Source: Plicaturopsis crispa FD-325 SS-3 (taxonomy: Eukaryota > Basidiomycota > Agaricomycetes > Amylocorticiales > Amylocorticiaceae). Taken from it: a stretch of DNA of 64,000 nt. The stretch spans positions 1-64,000 of the forward strand of contig KN832574.1 of assembly GCA_000827205.1 (NCBI GenBank), in the 5' to 3' direction. Positions 1-11,455 of the stretch are shown piece after piece. How positions within the stretch are numbered: the stretch's first letter is position 1; every line of letters begins with the position of its first letter. Below the pieces are notes generated by a model. The model saw nothing but the letters and a program-made list of their open reading frames with translations, was not told the DNA's origin and searched no databases. The translations under genes were made by a program, and so were the position numbers.

Positions 1-875
1 GTCGCCCGTTGCCGCTTTGCTTTGCATCGCCCGCCCATGGCCACTTTGCTTCGCTCTTCGTGAGCCGTTGTCAAGTCAGCGCATTCTTTTCGATTCGCAC
101 CGTGGAATCGTCGTTTCCGGAGTCGCAGGAGTTTTGTCGTTCGATCTTTCCATCAGGGGAGTGATTCATTTTTGTTTGTTTTATTTGTGGACGAAGCATT
201 CTTTTTCTTAGTTTATCTTTCTGCTTCTCCACATTACCGTTCTTTGTTTCTGGGGGTGCTTCAGAGGGTGTCGAGCCTCAGGGGGTGTGTTGGAATATGC
301 AGCGGTATTGGGTATGAGACTCGCCACCGTTGCCACTTGATCCTAACACATACAAACAACGTCCGTAGAGTTGCGTTCGTCTTTGTACTTACATCCTCTA
401 TCCTCTACTATGATGTTCACTCGTTCTCTGTGATATCTGGGTCCTCAGGCTTTCCGTGCATCAGTGTCTCTGGGTTATTCCTACATGTACGCGTCCGACC
501 TTCTTGATTTCTCGGATGCAACTGCGAAGAGGTAGACGTCGACGTGGACGTAGCAGAAAGAGGAGGACGCGTTCACCTTCGAGCTCGACGCGAAGTCATT
601 CACGTGAAGTCCCACGACATACAGCACAGCTGATAATTTGACGTCGATATATTGAGGTGAACTCTGAGATTTCTCAAGAATGTTGCGATGGCAAATTGTT
701 CACGAGGAACTTTTGGCGAAATTGTTACGAAATCTGAGGAATCGTAAAAATAACCTTGGCACAAATTCTCTGACTTTGTGCTGTGATATGGGACGATGAG
801 AGCCCTAGTAAGACTAAGGCAGAGGTCGCTCGATGATAATTCATGAGCCATGACAGAGCTGTGCTACCGATACGC
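1..875. other. Left-edge stretch without a confident gene
   Basis: No ORF here looks like a conserved protein. A short reading at about 505-651 (ending KEEDAFTFELDAKSFT and a stop, reached across a possible very short intron near 531) could be the last exon of a plus-strand gene starting outside or early in the window, but nothing upstream can be joined to it with confidence. The rest looks like UTR and intergenic DNA, T-rich near 150-240. Confidence 0.3.
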
Positions 876-2531
876 CTACCGACCTCTCACGACATGTCTC
901 TCCTGCCGCCAGACGGCAACAAGTCTGGCGACCTCTTTCCATTCTTCGCAATCCTCCTGCGCATCTATATTACACAAGTTCGGACACACGGCGGACAAAA
1001 ACGCGGCCGCTCCAGGGACTTCACCGACCGGCGAGTGGCCCGTATCCAGTCTCCACAGGTGGGTGTTGGGTGTCCCACCCGTGAGCTGTGGCGATATCCG
1101 TCCGCTTCCAAAATCAACAGCAATGCTCAGCTCGCAGAGCTCCGCGCACGATAACACCAAGTCGGAAAACGCAGCCAATGAGATGCGGCTCGAGTGATGG
1201 CGCCAAGCGGGTCGTGCTAGTAAGTCCAGTACACGCAGACGCGGCCACGATGCGGCTATCACCCGCACAGACGCGTCGTCGAGATCGACCGCCAACGGGA
1301 GCGTAACGTGAAGCTTCTCCAGCCGGTGGAAGGCGAGCAGCGGCGAGATTATGGCGAGCATGTCTCCGCCGCTGGCGGCCTCGCTCCCGTCCGCATAGAA
1401 GTTTCCTTGCACAACGACGCGTACCAGCGACGAGTGCTTCGCCAGCGCTTCGAAGAGGGCGCGCCATGGCTCTGGCCGGTGCGGAGGGTGTGCGGGCGCG
1501 TATATCTCGACGTCCGTGAGCGCGTGGATGCGCGGGAGCAGGGAGAGGAAGGCCGTGGCGGCGTCCGGCGGGGGGTTGAGGAGTGCGAGCGCGCGGAGCG
1601 CGGGGAACGGCTGCTGGCTGTGTGGGTACGTGTGTAAGGAGGGTGGGTGCTGCGTATCGAAATCCATGTGCACGTGGGAGAGTACGGTGAGCGCGCGCAG
1701 AGAGGGGAGTGTCGCGACGGCGTGCAGTGCGGACGGCGTCAGCCCGGTGACGCGCAGCGTCTCGAGGCGGGTACACGCCCCGATGACTTTGGTGAGCGCC
1801 GCGGTGATGCGCGGATCGTCGCCCTCACATACGGACCCCCGGGAGCGGTCGACAGCGAGGCATGTGAGTGCGGGGAATGCCGCGGGGAGAGCCATCAGGA
1901 GGGCGATCCGTGAGTCCAAGTCGTCGTCGGGATACTTGAGGGTGAGAGACGCTACGTCTGGATGCGCGAGCACGGCGATGTTGGACAGCAGGTGGTCCGG
2001 GTCCTCTTCGTCTAGTGCGATGCTCAGCAGATTGGGGAGATGGAGGTGTTTCGGGGCGGAGGTGTAGAGTGCAGCGGTGGTACCTGCATCTAAGAATACG
2101 GCGCGGCCACCCCACCGGGAGTTGTCGCAGTAGTTCAGAGCGCGCACGCGCGGCGCGTACACGGCGAATCGCGCCCAGTCGCTCTCCTCCACGAGCCTGA
2201 GGAGCACCTAATTTCACATGAAGCGATACTCACTGAGAGGATGCGCAAGACGCACAATTTCTCTGTTTGTATTGCCGTACTCGTCTTCGGCGGCCTCCCG
2301 CTCCTCCCAAAGGTCTGCAGGCAGCGTGCGCACGAGAGGGGCGAGGGAGGGTAGGGTGTGCCACAGTGCATCCAGGGCGGGGTCACGGAGCGCGTGGCAA
2401 GTACGGGCGAGGCGCGCGATGTCTCCGAAACAAAAACCCTTCTGGCCCCTGGCCTTGGGGGCGAGGCTTCCGAGCCTTAACTCGGTGCACACGCGAGAGA
2501 CGATCTCGCTGATGTAGAGACAGTCGTGCAT
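876..2531 (-). CDS. F-box/LRR-type protein, two exons
   Basis: The gene is on the minus strand with exons 2531-2256 and 2207-876 and a 48-nt intron (donor GTGCGT), giving about 535 residues. The N-terminus MHDCLYISEIVSRVCTEL followed by ARLARTCHALRDPALDALW is the form of F-box seen in Agaricomycete F-box families: two helices that bind Skp1, then a Trp-rich linker. The remainder, from ESDWARFAVYAPRVRALNY on, is a series of leucine-rich strand/helix units (LHLPNLLSIAL, HPDVASLTLKY, CTRLETLRVTGL, FHRLEKLHVTL). Family knowledge suggests a substrate receptor of an SCF ubiquitin ligase; the substrate cannot be read. I chose the short intron because it removes two in-frame stops and restores the typical 'xxLxxLVxxDWxRFxxYAPRVRxL' junction. 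It shares a 293-bp divergent intergenic region with the next gene. Confidence 0.85.
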
Positions 2532-2824
2532 TGGGGAAAGCCGTGACGCGTCGTTGGTAGACAGGTAGCAACCTAACAACGAGCGACGGGGTCGAATTCG
2601 ACGTGAAGGGTTAGAGACGAGGAGCTTCTGGCTGTCACCGCGAGCGTCGACGATGAGTTTGAGCTGGACGCGATCGACGATGAGCTCGAAGAGCTGCTCG
2701 GACGGGGCGAAAGAGATGACGTAATAGCTTCCGCCGCCTGGGCAGACCTCGAGGATTAAAGCAGTCGTGTTGCATGCGCGCTGTATTCTCCCACTCATCG
2801 TCCGGGCTCCTTTCTTGTCGTTCA
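2532..2824. promoter_or_regulatory. Divergent promoter between F-box and hydrolase genes
   Basis: This 293-bp gap separates the start codons of two head-to-head genes, so it must hold both promoters. No clear TATA box is visible. The hydrolase gene may start at 2774 instead of 2825, since both ATGs are in frame. Confidence 0.4.
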
Positions 2825-5800
2825 ATGTCCTCAGCGCACTCCAGTTCCACCTCAAATCGCAAATCTCTGAATAAATCAAAGTCCCACTCACATTCGTTGT
2901 CCAGCTCGCAGCCCCCGCCCAACTGGCGCGCGAGGGCGCTCTCCCCAGCCATCGTCAGCGTCAGCACGAGCCACGTCGTCGCTGCGGCAGAGACGCCGGA
3001 GAACGAGGGGTGGGCAGATGCCGCTGTCAAGTTGAAGGAGAAGGCGGCGGTGCAGGAGGTATCGGATGGCGTCGACGGTGAGTCGCCACCGCCGAGCGAG
3101 CACGATGACGATCGCTCGTCGATACGGGCGCCGTCTATAGCATCGCGCACTTGGTTCTCGTCGCTCGGAAGAGCAGGGACTCGCAGGCCCAAAACGACAC
3201 CAGCTCTATTTTCGCCACCCTCGACGTCTGAGGATACCGCGGCAGCGTCGATGGCACGACGTACATCATCAGCTGCCTCCGTCCTGAACAACTCGGTATC
3301 TGAACGCGCTGAACCTCCCACATCAACCCTTACGATCCCCGAATCACCACCCACTCCTTCCAATCCCACTCTTTCAAACTCACCCGATCCGCACGCGCAC
3401 TTCCGGGTGCAGGTCCAGCCACCCACCCCTCCATCCGCACCGCGCGAACCACCAATATTCAACGCACTCCCTGCTTCTGCGACATCGCCTCCCAATCCCT
3501 TGTCCCCCTCGCCTCCGAGCGCGCTGTCTCCCTCGCCGCGCTCGCGCAAAGGCTCGTCCCCGACACCCGCGGCGCGCCGTGCCATACCGGCGAATAGCCC
3601 GCGCCGCGCGTGGTTCTCCTCTTCACCACGCGCGTCGCCGGGAGGGTCGCCAGTGAAGCCGTCGAAGCTGCGTGAGGCGGTCGTGTCGGCGGACGAGGTC
3701 GCGAGTGAGTTGAGCGACGGGGCAGAAGCGAGCGTCGATAATGTATCGCCGCAGCAACCCTCCGCGCCGCTCGTTGAGTCGCCAGTGAGCGCCACCAACC
3801 CAGGTAAGTCTCTTCAATATCTTTCCAGACAAATCTTCATTACTAACTAACGGTTCACGCGCAGTCGAACCGGCCACTGTACCGAGCACGAACACGACTG
3901 CGAGCACGATGCCCATCCCCTCCTCCCGCTCGTGGTTCTCCTCCTCTACACGCGCGTCGCCCGTCGGATCGCCCGCACAACCCTCGAAGGTACGCAAGCC
4001 TTCGAGTGTGCACGCGGCGGATAAATCTTTGAACGGGAACGCGGGGGATAAGCCTTCCAACGGGAACGCGGACAAGCCTTCGAATGGGAACGCGGACGTC
4101 AAGGAGACATCGGACGCGCAAGCCAACACACCCGCTCCCGCTGAATCATCTGCTACCACCGAGCCACCTACCGAGCTCACGAAGCCTTCCACAAGCCCTG
4201 GTAAGCACTCACCTCTCCCCCTCTTCCGCGTGCGTTTTCAAACTACTCGTACAGGCGAGGCTTCGACAGCTACCAGTATACGACCCGACACCACCGCCGT
4301 CCCCGCTAGCGAGAGCTACTTCTCGCTCAGCATCCCCTTTATTGGGCGGATCTATGCCCCGCCCCCGCCTGCCCCTTCCTCCGCCAGCTCGACTGTCCCT
4401 GCTAACTCGACGGATGCATCAGCCATAGGTAAGCCCCACGCACGTGTTTTTCTTAAAAGCCCCCGCGAACGAGAACGCCGTGATGTGAACACATGTACAC
4501 CTCCTGACGCTGCGGACCATCGTGTACGCTGCGCTGAAGTGCTTGTATAGGGATTTATCTGAGCTGTCTCCGTTCTTGTTCTACTTGCTACGGCTGCTGC
4601 GTGGAGAGTGGTACTGACGATATTGTGGCTTTGTGCGTAGACGCGATGGAGAGTGCTAAGGAGGTGACGAAGACACATGACGAGGCTGCGACCGCTGCTG
4701 ACAAGCCCGTCGACGCTCCTGCTGGCGCCAACGACGGCAAGACAGACACGGCCACCGATAACACCAAGCCCGACGAGGACAAAGACAAAGCCGCAACAGA
4801 CAACGACAAAGCCGTCTCACCAACGGACGACAGCAAGGCCGTCGCACCGACCGCGAGCTCGAGCACGTGGTGGGACTATGTAGGCTGGACGTCGCCGCCC
4901 ACTGCGTCCTCCGCGCAGATGGCGTCGTTCTCGGCGGCGAACGGTGAAGGGGTGGCTGCGGCGAGTGGCGAAGCAGATGCGAAGAGTGGCTCATCGGAAG
5001 CGAAGGCAGATGGTACAGAGGCTGGTGAGTTACGTTTGACGATACATCCCAGAGCCGTTGCTGAACGCCATGAAGGAGGGGGGATGAGCACGTCGGCGGC
5101 GATGGGCGATCTGCACGGCGCTGCAGACTCGGGTGCGGCGGCTGTCGCCGAGTCACAGTCCGAGCCTGTGTCCTCGTTAAAGGCCGGCAAGGCGGGGGAA
5201 GCGGACAAAGCGGGAAAGACTGTGGAGACAGCAGGGAAGGCGACGAGCGTGCACTCGCAGACCGCGGACGCGTGGTACGCGCCGTGGACGTGGTACGGCA
5301 TGGCGTCGCCCGCGATGTCGTCTGCGTCGCTCAAGGAGGCCGAGAGTCAGGACGCGAAGCTGACAGAGAGTCGGGACGCGAAAGGTGCGAGCGGGGCATC
5401 CGCAGATGGAGCTGCGGCCGCCACTGGGCCGTTGAAGCAGACGCCAAGCGAGCGCGTGAAGGAGGAGGCCCTTGCGCGTGGGGATGCGAACCGCGGGACG
5501 GCGGAGGGGGAAGCGAAGGAGAGGCAGGTGAAGGACGGGCAAGCGAAGGACGGACAAGTGAAGGCAGGGCAGGTGAAGGAAGGTGAGACGGCCGAGGTGA
5601 CAGAGCGGACCGTCGCGCGTAACCTGAATCCGAACGCGATGTCCTCGTGGACGTCGTTCTTCTCCTCGGGCGCGCTCTCGGTGCGCAACAAGCCCGCGGA
5701 GATGGAGGTCATGGAGGTGCCGGACGACGTCGGCGAGAACGGCGAGAAGGTCGTCGTCAGCGAACAGGCGAAAGCAGAGAAAGACGACAAGACCGTGAAA

Positions 5801-8056
5801 GACGACAAGACCACGAAAGACGACAAGAAACAGGACAAGGATAAGCGCAAGCCGGACGCGCTCCCGCTCACGAACTCGCCCTCCGCGAAACGCGAGACGG
5901 AGAAGGCGAACCGCGAGCGGCTCCTCTCCGCGTCCTCGACCACCTCGTCCACGCGCCCGGGCACGCCCAAGAAGCCGCCCCCACCCCCGAATCTCGTCCT
6001 GCCCACGTGGGGCGACACGTTCCACTCCGCGCCGCGCTCGCTCGTGCCGCCGCCCGCGTCCGCGCCCGCGGCGGGGAAGCTGCAGGGCGCGATGCGGCTC
6101 GTGAGCGGGATGCTGTTCGAGGGGAGCGCGAAGGGGAAGGGGAAGGCGCGCGAGGGGGAGTGGGATAGGGAGAGGGAGAGGGAGTTTAGGGCGTTTGGGC
6201 AGGATCTGCCGAAAGCGCTGGATGTTGTTGGGGGTGGGGAGGATGTACTGCATGGCGCCAAGCGGGTCGTGGTGATTGGCATCCACGGCTGGTTCCCTGG
6301 TGCGTTTCACGTACCTCCTCGTTTCGAGTCACTGCGGTCACTGACGCGTTCGTTTAGGTGCAATGATGAGGACAGTGCTCGGCGAGGTAAGCTTAGCGTC
6401 TAAGTTATGTGTTTGTTTCACGGGCTGATCGGGCGGGGGTGCGTAGCCTACGGGTACCAGTGCCAAGTTCGTGAGCATGATGGTGCAGGCGCTGGAAGAG
6501 TTTCAATCGAAACACGACGTGAAATTCGACAAGATCACTACCATGCCGCTCGAGGGCGAGGGTACCATCGAACGCCGTGTCGACAAGTGCGTCTCATCTC
6601 GTCTCGTTCGGCTGGTCACTGACGTGCAACACTACCAGGCTGTACACTAACTTGAAGGCCAATGAGGAATGGGTGGACGACTTGCACGCTGCGGATGTTA
6701 TTTTCGTCGCAACACATTCGCAAGGCTCGATCGTGTCGACACATCTGCTCGACAGACTTATCCGCGAGGGCCATATACGCACGGTACGGGCGCCAGGTCT
6801 CGCGATGGAAGACCCCGCTGCCGCGTTAGGGCCTCAGCGAATCTGCTGTCTCGCGCTGTGCGGGATCCATCTTGGTCCGCTGCGTTATCTCAGCACTAGC
6901 TCCGTGTTACAGCCGTACATCCAGGTGTGTTATCTCAGTTGAAGAAGTCTGAGATCCGTCTGACTTCGTGCAGTATTTCGAATCTACGGCAGCCCGTGAG
7001 TTGTTCGAGTTCCAGGTAAGCGATCGGGTTTCTGCGTCTTCAGACTGATTCTTCTCTTTTGTTTCTATCTAACATGATGATGCTTCTGCTGTAGGACACA
7101 GAGAGCAAGGTTTCGCAGGCGTATGTGAAGGCGCTTCGAAATGTCGTTAATCACGGGGTGCGTTTTTTTCGTCCATGTCGCGCTGCTTCCCTTCTCATGC
7201 GCTGTCACCTCACCTCGGGACTTGCCCCCTCCCCGTCCTTCTCTATTCGCACAGACCAAGATGGTGTACGTTGCATCTCTAAACGATCAGGTTGTGCCGA
7301 TCTACTCGGGACTGTTCACGTCGGCAACACATCCACTCATTCTTCGCGCGTTGTACATCGACGGCGACGCATACCAGTGCGTGTTGCAATCTCCATCTTT
7401 GATCCGTCCACAGCCACAGCTTGCTAACTGACGCCCGTCTTGTTTTACCTTTTTGAATCCATCGATTTACTTTTAGCTCTTCGGATTTCTTGTCGAATCT
7501 ACTCGTGTTGCTCCTACGCGTGCTGAATTCCGGGCTCTCGGACAGTGGGCTTCTCGCTCATCTGTCCGAAGCTACAGCGGGCTCTTTAAATGGCGTGGGC
7601 CACTCCACCGCATACGAGGAAATCGCCACTTACTCGTGCGTCTTCAACGTTGCACTGCGATGAATCGTATCACTGATACCGATTCGGCAGACTGGCGGTT
7701 AACTACCTCTTCCTCGTCAACGATGGAGCCCGGGAGCATCCCGATCTCGAAATCGAGCCCTTCAACGGCACGCACGAGCGAAACGACTACGAGGTGCGTT
7801 CTTCCCCCGCGAGTATGCATCATGCGCTTGCTCAGGTGGTGCATCATAGATCCCGTGGGCGCTGCGTGACCTCATCGCGGATGCGCGTGTCACCCACTTC
7901 TTCGCAGACGAGATCGTGCAGCTGCGCGATGCGTTCCGCGATTGGCAGCCCAAGACTGCTATTTTGCGCGATATCAAGCGCAAGCTTCAGCCCATCCAGC
8001 GTCTACCGTCGTCCTTGAAAAAGACAGGACCTCCTAGTTCCGTCAGTAAGCTCTGA
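2825..8056 (+). CDS. YML020W-like alpha/beta-hydrolase-type protein, 13 exons
   Basis: Exons: 2825-3803, 3865-4200, 4255-4428, 4641-6299, 6358-6386, 6447-6586, 6639-6924, 6974-7015, 7095-7157, 7255-7376, 7477-7635, 7691-7793, 7850-8056; a further 51-nt in-frame intron at 5025-5075 is possible. The N-terminal ~1000 residues are low-complexity, rich in Ser/Pro/Ala then Lys/Asp, with repeated Trp-containing motifs. The conserved part begins at KRVVVIGIHGWFPGAMMRTVLGEP and includes a lipase-type nucleophile elbow, VATHSQGSIVS, then CCLALCGIHLGPL, KMVYVASLNDQVVPIYSGLF and LAVNYLFLVNDGA. These are the landmarks of the fungal YML020W family, predicted serine hydrolases of unknown substrate. A 29-nt exon lies at 6358-6386. 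The ATG at 2825 follows a second possible ATG at 2774. The function as an esterase is inferred from the fold only. Confidence 0.88.
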
Positions 8057-8503
8057 ACACGGCCGGGAACCATACGGAAGGACGCTTGCTATGATACCAT
8101 CCATCTAATCTTCTAGAAGTCGCTGACTGCTGCATTTGTTGTTCATGGCGCCTTTTCCTTTCTCCATGGTCTTGTAATTCACTTATACGTCGGCATATTC
8201 ATCCCCCTCCATCGCGTTTCATTCACTGTTTCATTTCAAGTCAACACCCATATATGTATTTCATTTCACGCTTTGGTCACGAACTTTCCCGTCTGCTACA
8301 TTGTACACGCTACCAGATCTTCTATACTACGTTTGGGTCATCGATCTCAGGGATACGGTCATGAACACGGTAACTCTTTGCACTGCTAACTGGGTGTCGC
8401 TAGTCGTCGCACCGGGCATGAGGGTAACGCGCGTCCTCAGGCTCCACTGTTCCCACTACCGATGGTCTCGAGATCCCTCGAGGGTTCTGGTGCTCGACCT
8501 CGT
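8057..8503. other. Convergent 3' region
   Basis: This 447-bp stretch lies between the ends of two convergent genes and should hold both 3' UTRs. It is T-rich after 8100 and no ORF is credible. Confidence 0.4.
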
Positions 8504-10075
8504 TCAACGGTACTCCGCCCCGCAGTCGCCTACTGACGCGATTAGACGCCGGCCATTTGAGCGGTCTAGCACAGCCTCGATGGTGGCATGGTCCTCGGAG
8601 GACAGTGTGAACCCGAAGACCTTCTGGTTGTCGTCCGGATGCTCAGAAACACCTAGACGAGCGCCTAGAGTAGACGTTCAGTGTACCGCGCGCACTTGAT
8701 GAATCACGGCGAGCAAAACGCCTACCGATTATGACAGCTCCGACAAATGATTGGTGGTCGAGCACCCACCGGGTGGCTATGTTCGCGATGCTGAGGCCGC
8801 CGTGTCTGTCGCCTATCGCGCGCAGGACTTTCAGCAAGGACTGAAACAGGTCCCAGTCGCCCCAGGCCTTCACGATCATGTCAAGGTACTGCGGACGCGG
8901 ATGTCAGATATCGCGTATCGAAATGAATCAGTTATATGTACCTTTCGTTGGGACGGGGTCAAGGTGCCGGAGTATAGGTCTGGCTGGGGCTTGTCCAGCC
9001 ATTTGTCGGCTAGGAAGCCACCGCACTGTGTAAGAATCGCTCAGCTTCGCAAGCGGGATTCCTTGCGGGACGTAACGCACGAGTGTTCCGTAAGTCAAAA
9101 GTTTGACGTTGTGCCGTTCGCAGACGTCCGCCATTCCGTGTAGTGGCCGAGTATCGATCACAGAGAACTGGAGGGGGGCGCTGCATGAGGAACTGGCTAT
9201 CTCAGCCAGGATCGGGAAGCACGTACCTGGACCTGATTCGACACAATCACCCCGGGGCCCAGGGTGGTGCAGATTTCGTCCGTCCGCACGGCATCGAAGT
9301 TGCAGAGACCAATGGCGGAGATGTGCCCTTCATTCTGCATCTCGTGCAGAATCTGCAGGGCCGGGAGGTATCCTGGATCCGCGTAGTTCTGCCAATGGAA
9401 CTACGCAATGTTCTGCGTCGGCAACCAAACGACGGCGATTCAAGGTTCCATACCTGGAGCAGGTCGACACGCTGGGTCTGCATGCGCTCGATGCGCTCGA
9501 ACACCGCGGCTTCGACCACAGCGCGGGTAGCTTCTGTAGGCCGGAAGACGCACCATTTCGTAGCCCCGATGACCCTTTCGGGAGAAGGGAGGGACTGGCG
9601 AAATTGACCCTAGAAATGATAGTCGGTTAATGTCGGTATATTCTCTAGTGAACGAGGGCGGTCTACATAGATAATTTCGGCACTGCCATAGTGGTCCGCT
9701 GGGGCGCGATGTGGGTCAACATCAATGTGTGCGACAACTACGCTCGGACTAACCCTTATTATGGCCAAGAAATCAGAGTCGTCAAATAAGCGATGGAAAT
9801 GTTGACGAGAATGAACAATTCCATACCATGTCTGCCACCACGAAAAATGCGCGTCGTCAATTCCGTGAATGCGGGGTATCTATGATAGGAGACTTACCAA
9901 ACGCAGTGTAGCCTTGCTCGACATACCGGGCCATGCCCTGACGGATCTTGGACACGGGTGCGCTGCCCCAGGCATTGCTCGAGAGCTGCCAGAGACCTGT
10001 CCAGATACGAGGCGCTGTGAAGGGACCCAGCTGAAAGTACTCGCGAGGAGAGTCGTCGGATAAGTGTGAGGACAT
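8504..10075 (-). CDS. Aldo/keto reductase, 9 exons including a 5-nt exon
   Basis: Exons on the minus strand: 10075-9898, 9831-9827, 9698-9667, 9609-9454, 9400-9237, 9177-9081, 9025-8942, 8888-8726, 8664-8504. The protein reads as an NAD(P)H-dependent aldo/keto reductase with the ADHYGSAEIIYG block (catalytic Tyr), GATKWCVFRP, RVDLLQFHWQNY (catalytic His region), ISAIGLCNFDA, VSNQVQFSVIDTRPL, and the C-terminal VGAVIIGARLGVSEH cofactor-binding block. The expected family sequence before ADHYG is FDM, with the catalytic Asp. Here FD-M is supplied only by ACATG at 9831-9827, flanked by AG and GT. Joining the canonical splice sites leaves the next exon one base out of frame, so either a non-canonical donor is used or the gene is damaged at this point. 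All other junctions restore the family sequence. It is head-to-head with the gene starting at 10676. Confidence 0.8.
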
Positions 10076-10675
10076 GGCCGCGTTCCGCTTGGACCAACAA
10101 GTTGAAGAAGCGGCTTTTATTGGCCTTGTATATATGGACCTGATTTCGGCGATATATGATCACACCGGGGAATTTGCACAAGATCGCGTTCAGGACAACG
10201 TTGGCAATTGATAAATTTGGGGGGCTTTCTGAAAAGAAATAAAGCATGTAGACGGCAGATCAGAGGTTTGAGCAGATGGAAAAGCTGTGAAGAAGGACGA
10301 GCTCGCGAGAATCGAACGGATGGCAACAAGTTGGCAACGATTCGTTCGAGTCGGTCATCTCCTTGTCTGCTCGTCAGAATGTAACTTCCGTTCCGCCAAG
10401 TTCCCGCGCAAAGGTAAAAAGGCACCGGACGAGGCAGTATTCACCGGTCATTGATGGAGATGAAATCTGGTGCTTGCGGGTCGTCAGTATCTCTTTCCTT
10501 CTCGGCGTTCTAATTCTAGGAGAAAGCTCCCTAAACCTTGGAATTTTCGGCCTCCCAGATTACCCGCGCCCTTCTCCTGCGCGTATAAAGTCTCTTTCGA
10601 TTTTCTCTGATCATTTTCCAACCATCCACGCCCTCCAATTTCACGCCCCCTCAAAATCCCTTACTCGCCTGCAAC
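10076..10675. promoter_or_regulatory. Divergent promoter with TATA-like box at 10584
   Basis: This 600-bp interval separates two divergent genes. A TATAAAG sequence at 10584-10590 lies about 90 bp before the ATG at 10676, followed by pyrimidine-rich leader sequence, a common layout in basidiomycete promoters. Confidence 0.4.
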
Positions 10676-11455
10676 ATGCCCGCCCTCGAAATCCCCCACG
10701 ACGTTCGCCCTGCCCTCGGCCATGTGTTAGTATCGTCCTACTCACCGGCAGCATCGCAAACGACTGAACCTATGCCTTTAGAAACCTCATGGTCGACACA
10801 TACATCGCCAACGCCGGCGTCGACGAGTGAGCGATCCATCGACTGTAAAAATCAAAGACTCACTTTTTCGCACAGCCTACGCGCCACCCTTCGCAGTCTA
10901 CTCGCGACGAACCCCCCGAGTCTGGCTACAGACTTCACCGCCAAGGCGAGGCACCATCTTCGCCAATCCAGCTCGAGGCATCCTCCCGCGAACCTATTCA
11001 CGAACTCTTGCTCGGAAGGCAGAGCAGCACCCACGACGGAGCTCGACGCGACGTTGGCGCGTGTGCGTTCGTTGTACGGCGCTGGAATGGGTTTCGAGAG
11101 TCTTTCTATCCTGTCGTCCGTCGTGAGAGCCACGATAGGCACTCGCTGGGAAGAAAATGACGACATGGCCCAAATTTTGGCTGCTATCGATACAGACATT
11201 AGTCAAGCGATCCAGGTGAGGGGCCTCAAAAACACTAATTCTGTTCAAGGTGATGCGTGAAACTTACCGAAACCACGTTCCCAGAGTTCCAGAGAGGAAA
11301 TCGGAGGAGGCCGAGTGTCTGATCTTGCGGCAGCACGTGGAACTATCGAGATTTTGCGGTCTGCAGTGCGCGAGAGCTTCGTTGATGTCGAAGCGTGGGG
11401 GGGAGAGTTTCCTTTTGAGCGAGCATCTGCGAGCCTCGAGTTTTGGAAGCTTTGA
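10676..11455 (+). CDS. Conserved hypothetical protein, 4 exons
   Basis: Exons 10676-10725, 10782-10826, 10876-11215 and 11285-11455 give about 201 residues. The start MPALEIPHDVRPALGHV is followed by NLMVDTYIANAGVDD, and the middle carries ARVRSLYGAGMGFESLSIL and WEENDDMAQILAAIDTDISQAI; it ends SLEFWKL. I do not recognise the family. It looks soluble and mainly helical, without signal peptide or membrane segment. All introns are 49-69 nt with GT-AG ends, and every splice keeps frame, which supports a real gene. The shared promoter with the aldo/keto reductase may mean co-expression, but the sequence alone does not show it. Confidence 0.65.

Noticed and set aside
2635-3798. 387-codon minus-strand ORF
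   Set aside because: It mirrors exon 1 of the hydrolase gene and overlaps the divergent promoter; composition is that of an antisense shadow.
5177-6310. Long Arg/Leu/Pro-rich ORF on the minus strand opposite the hydrolase gene
   Set aside because: It lies wholly opposite coding exon 4, has codon-shadow composition and no family features.
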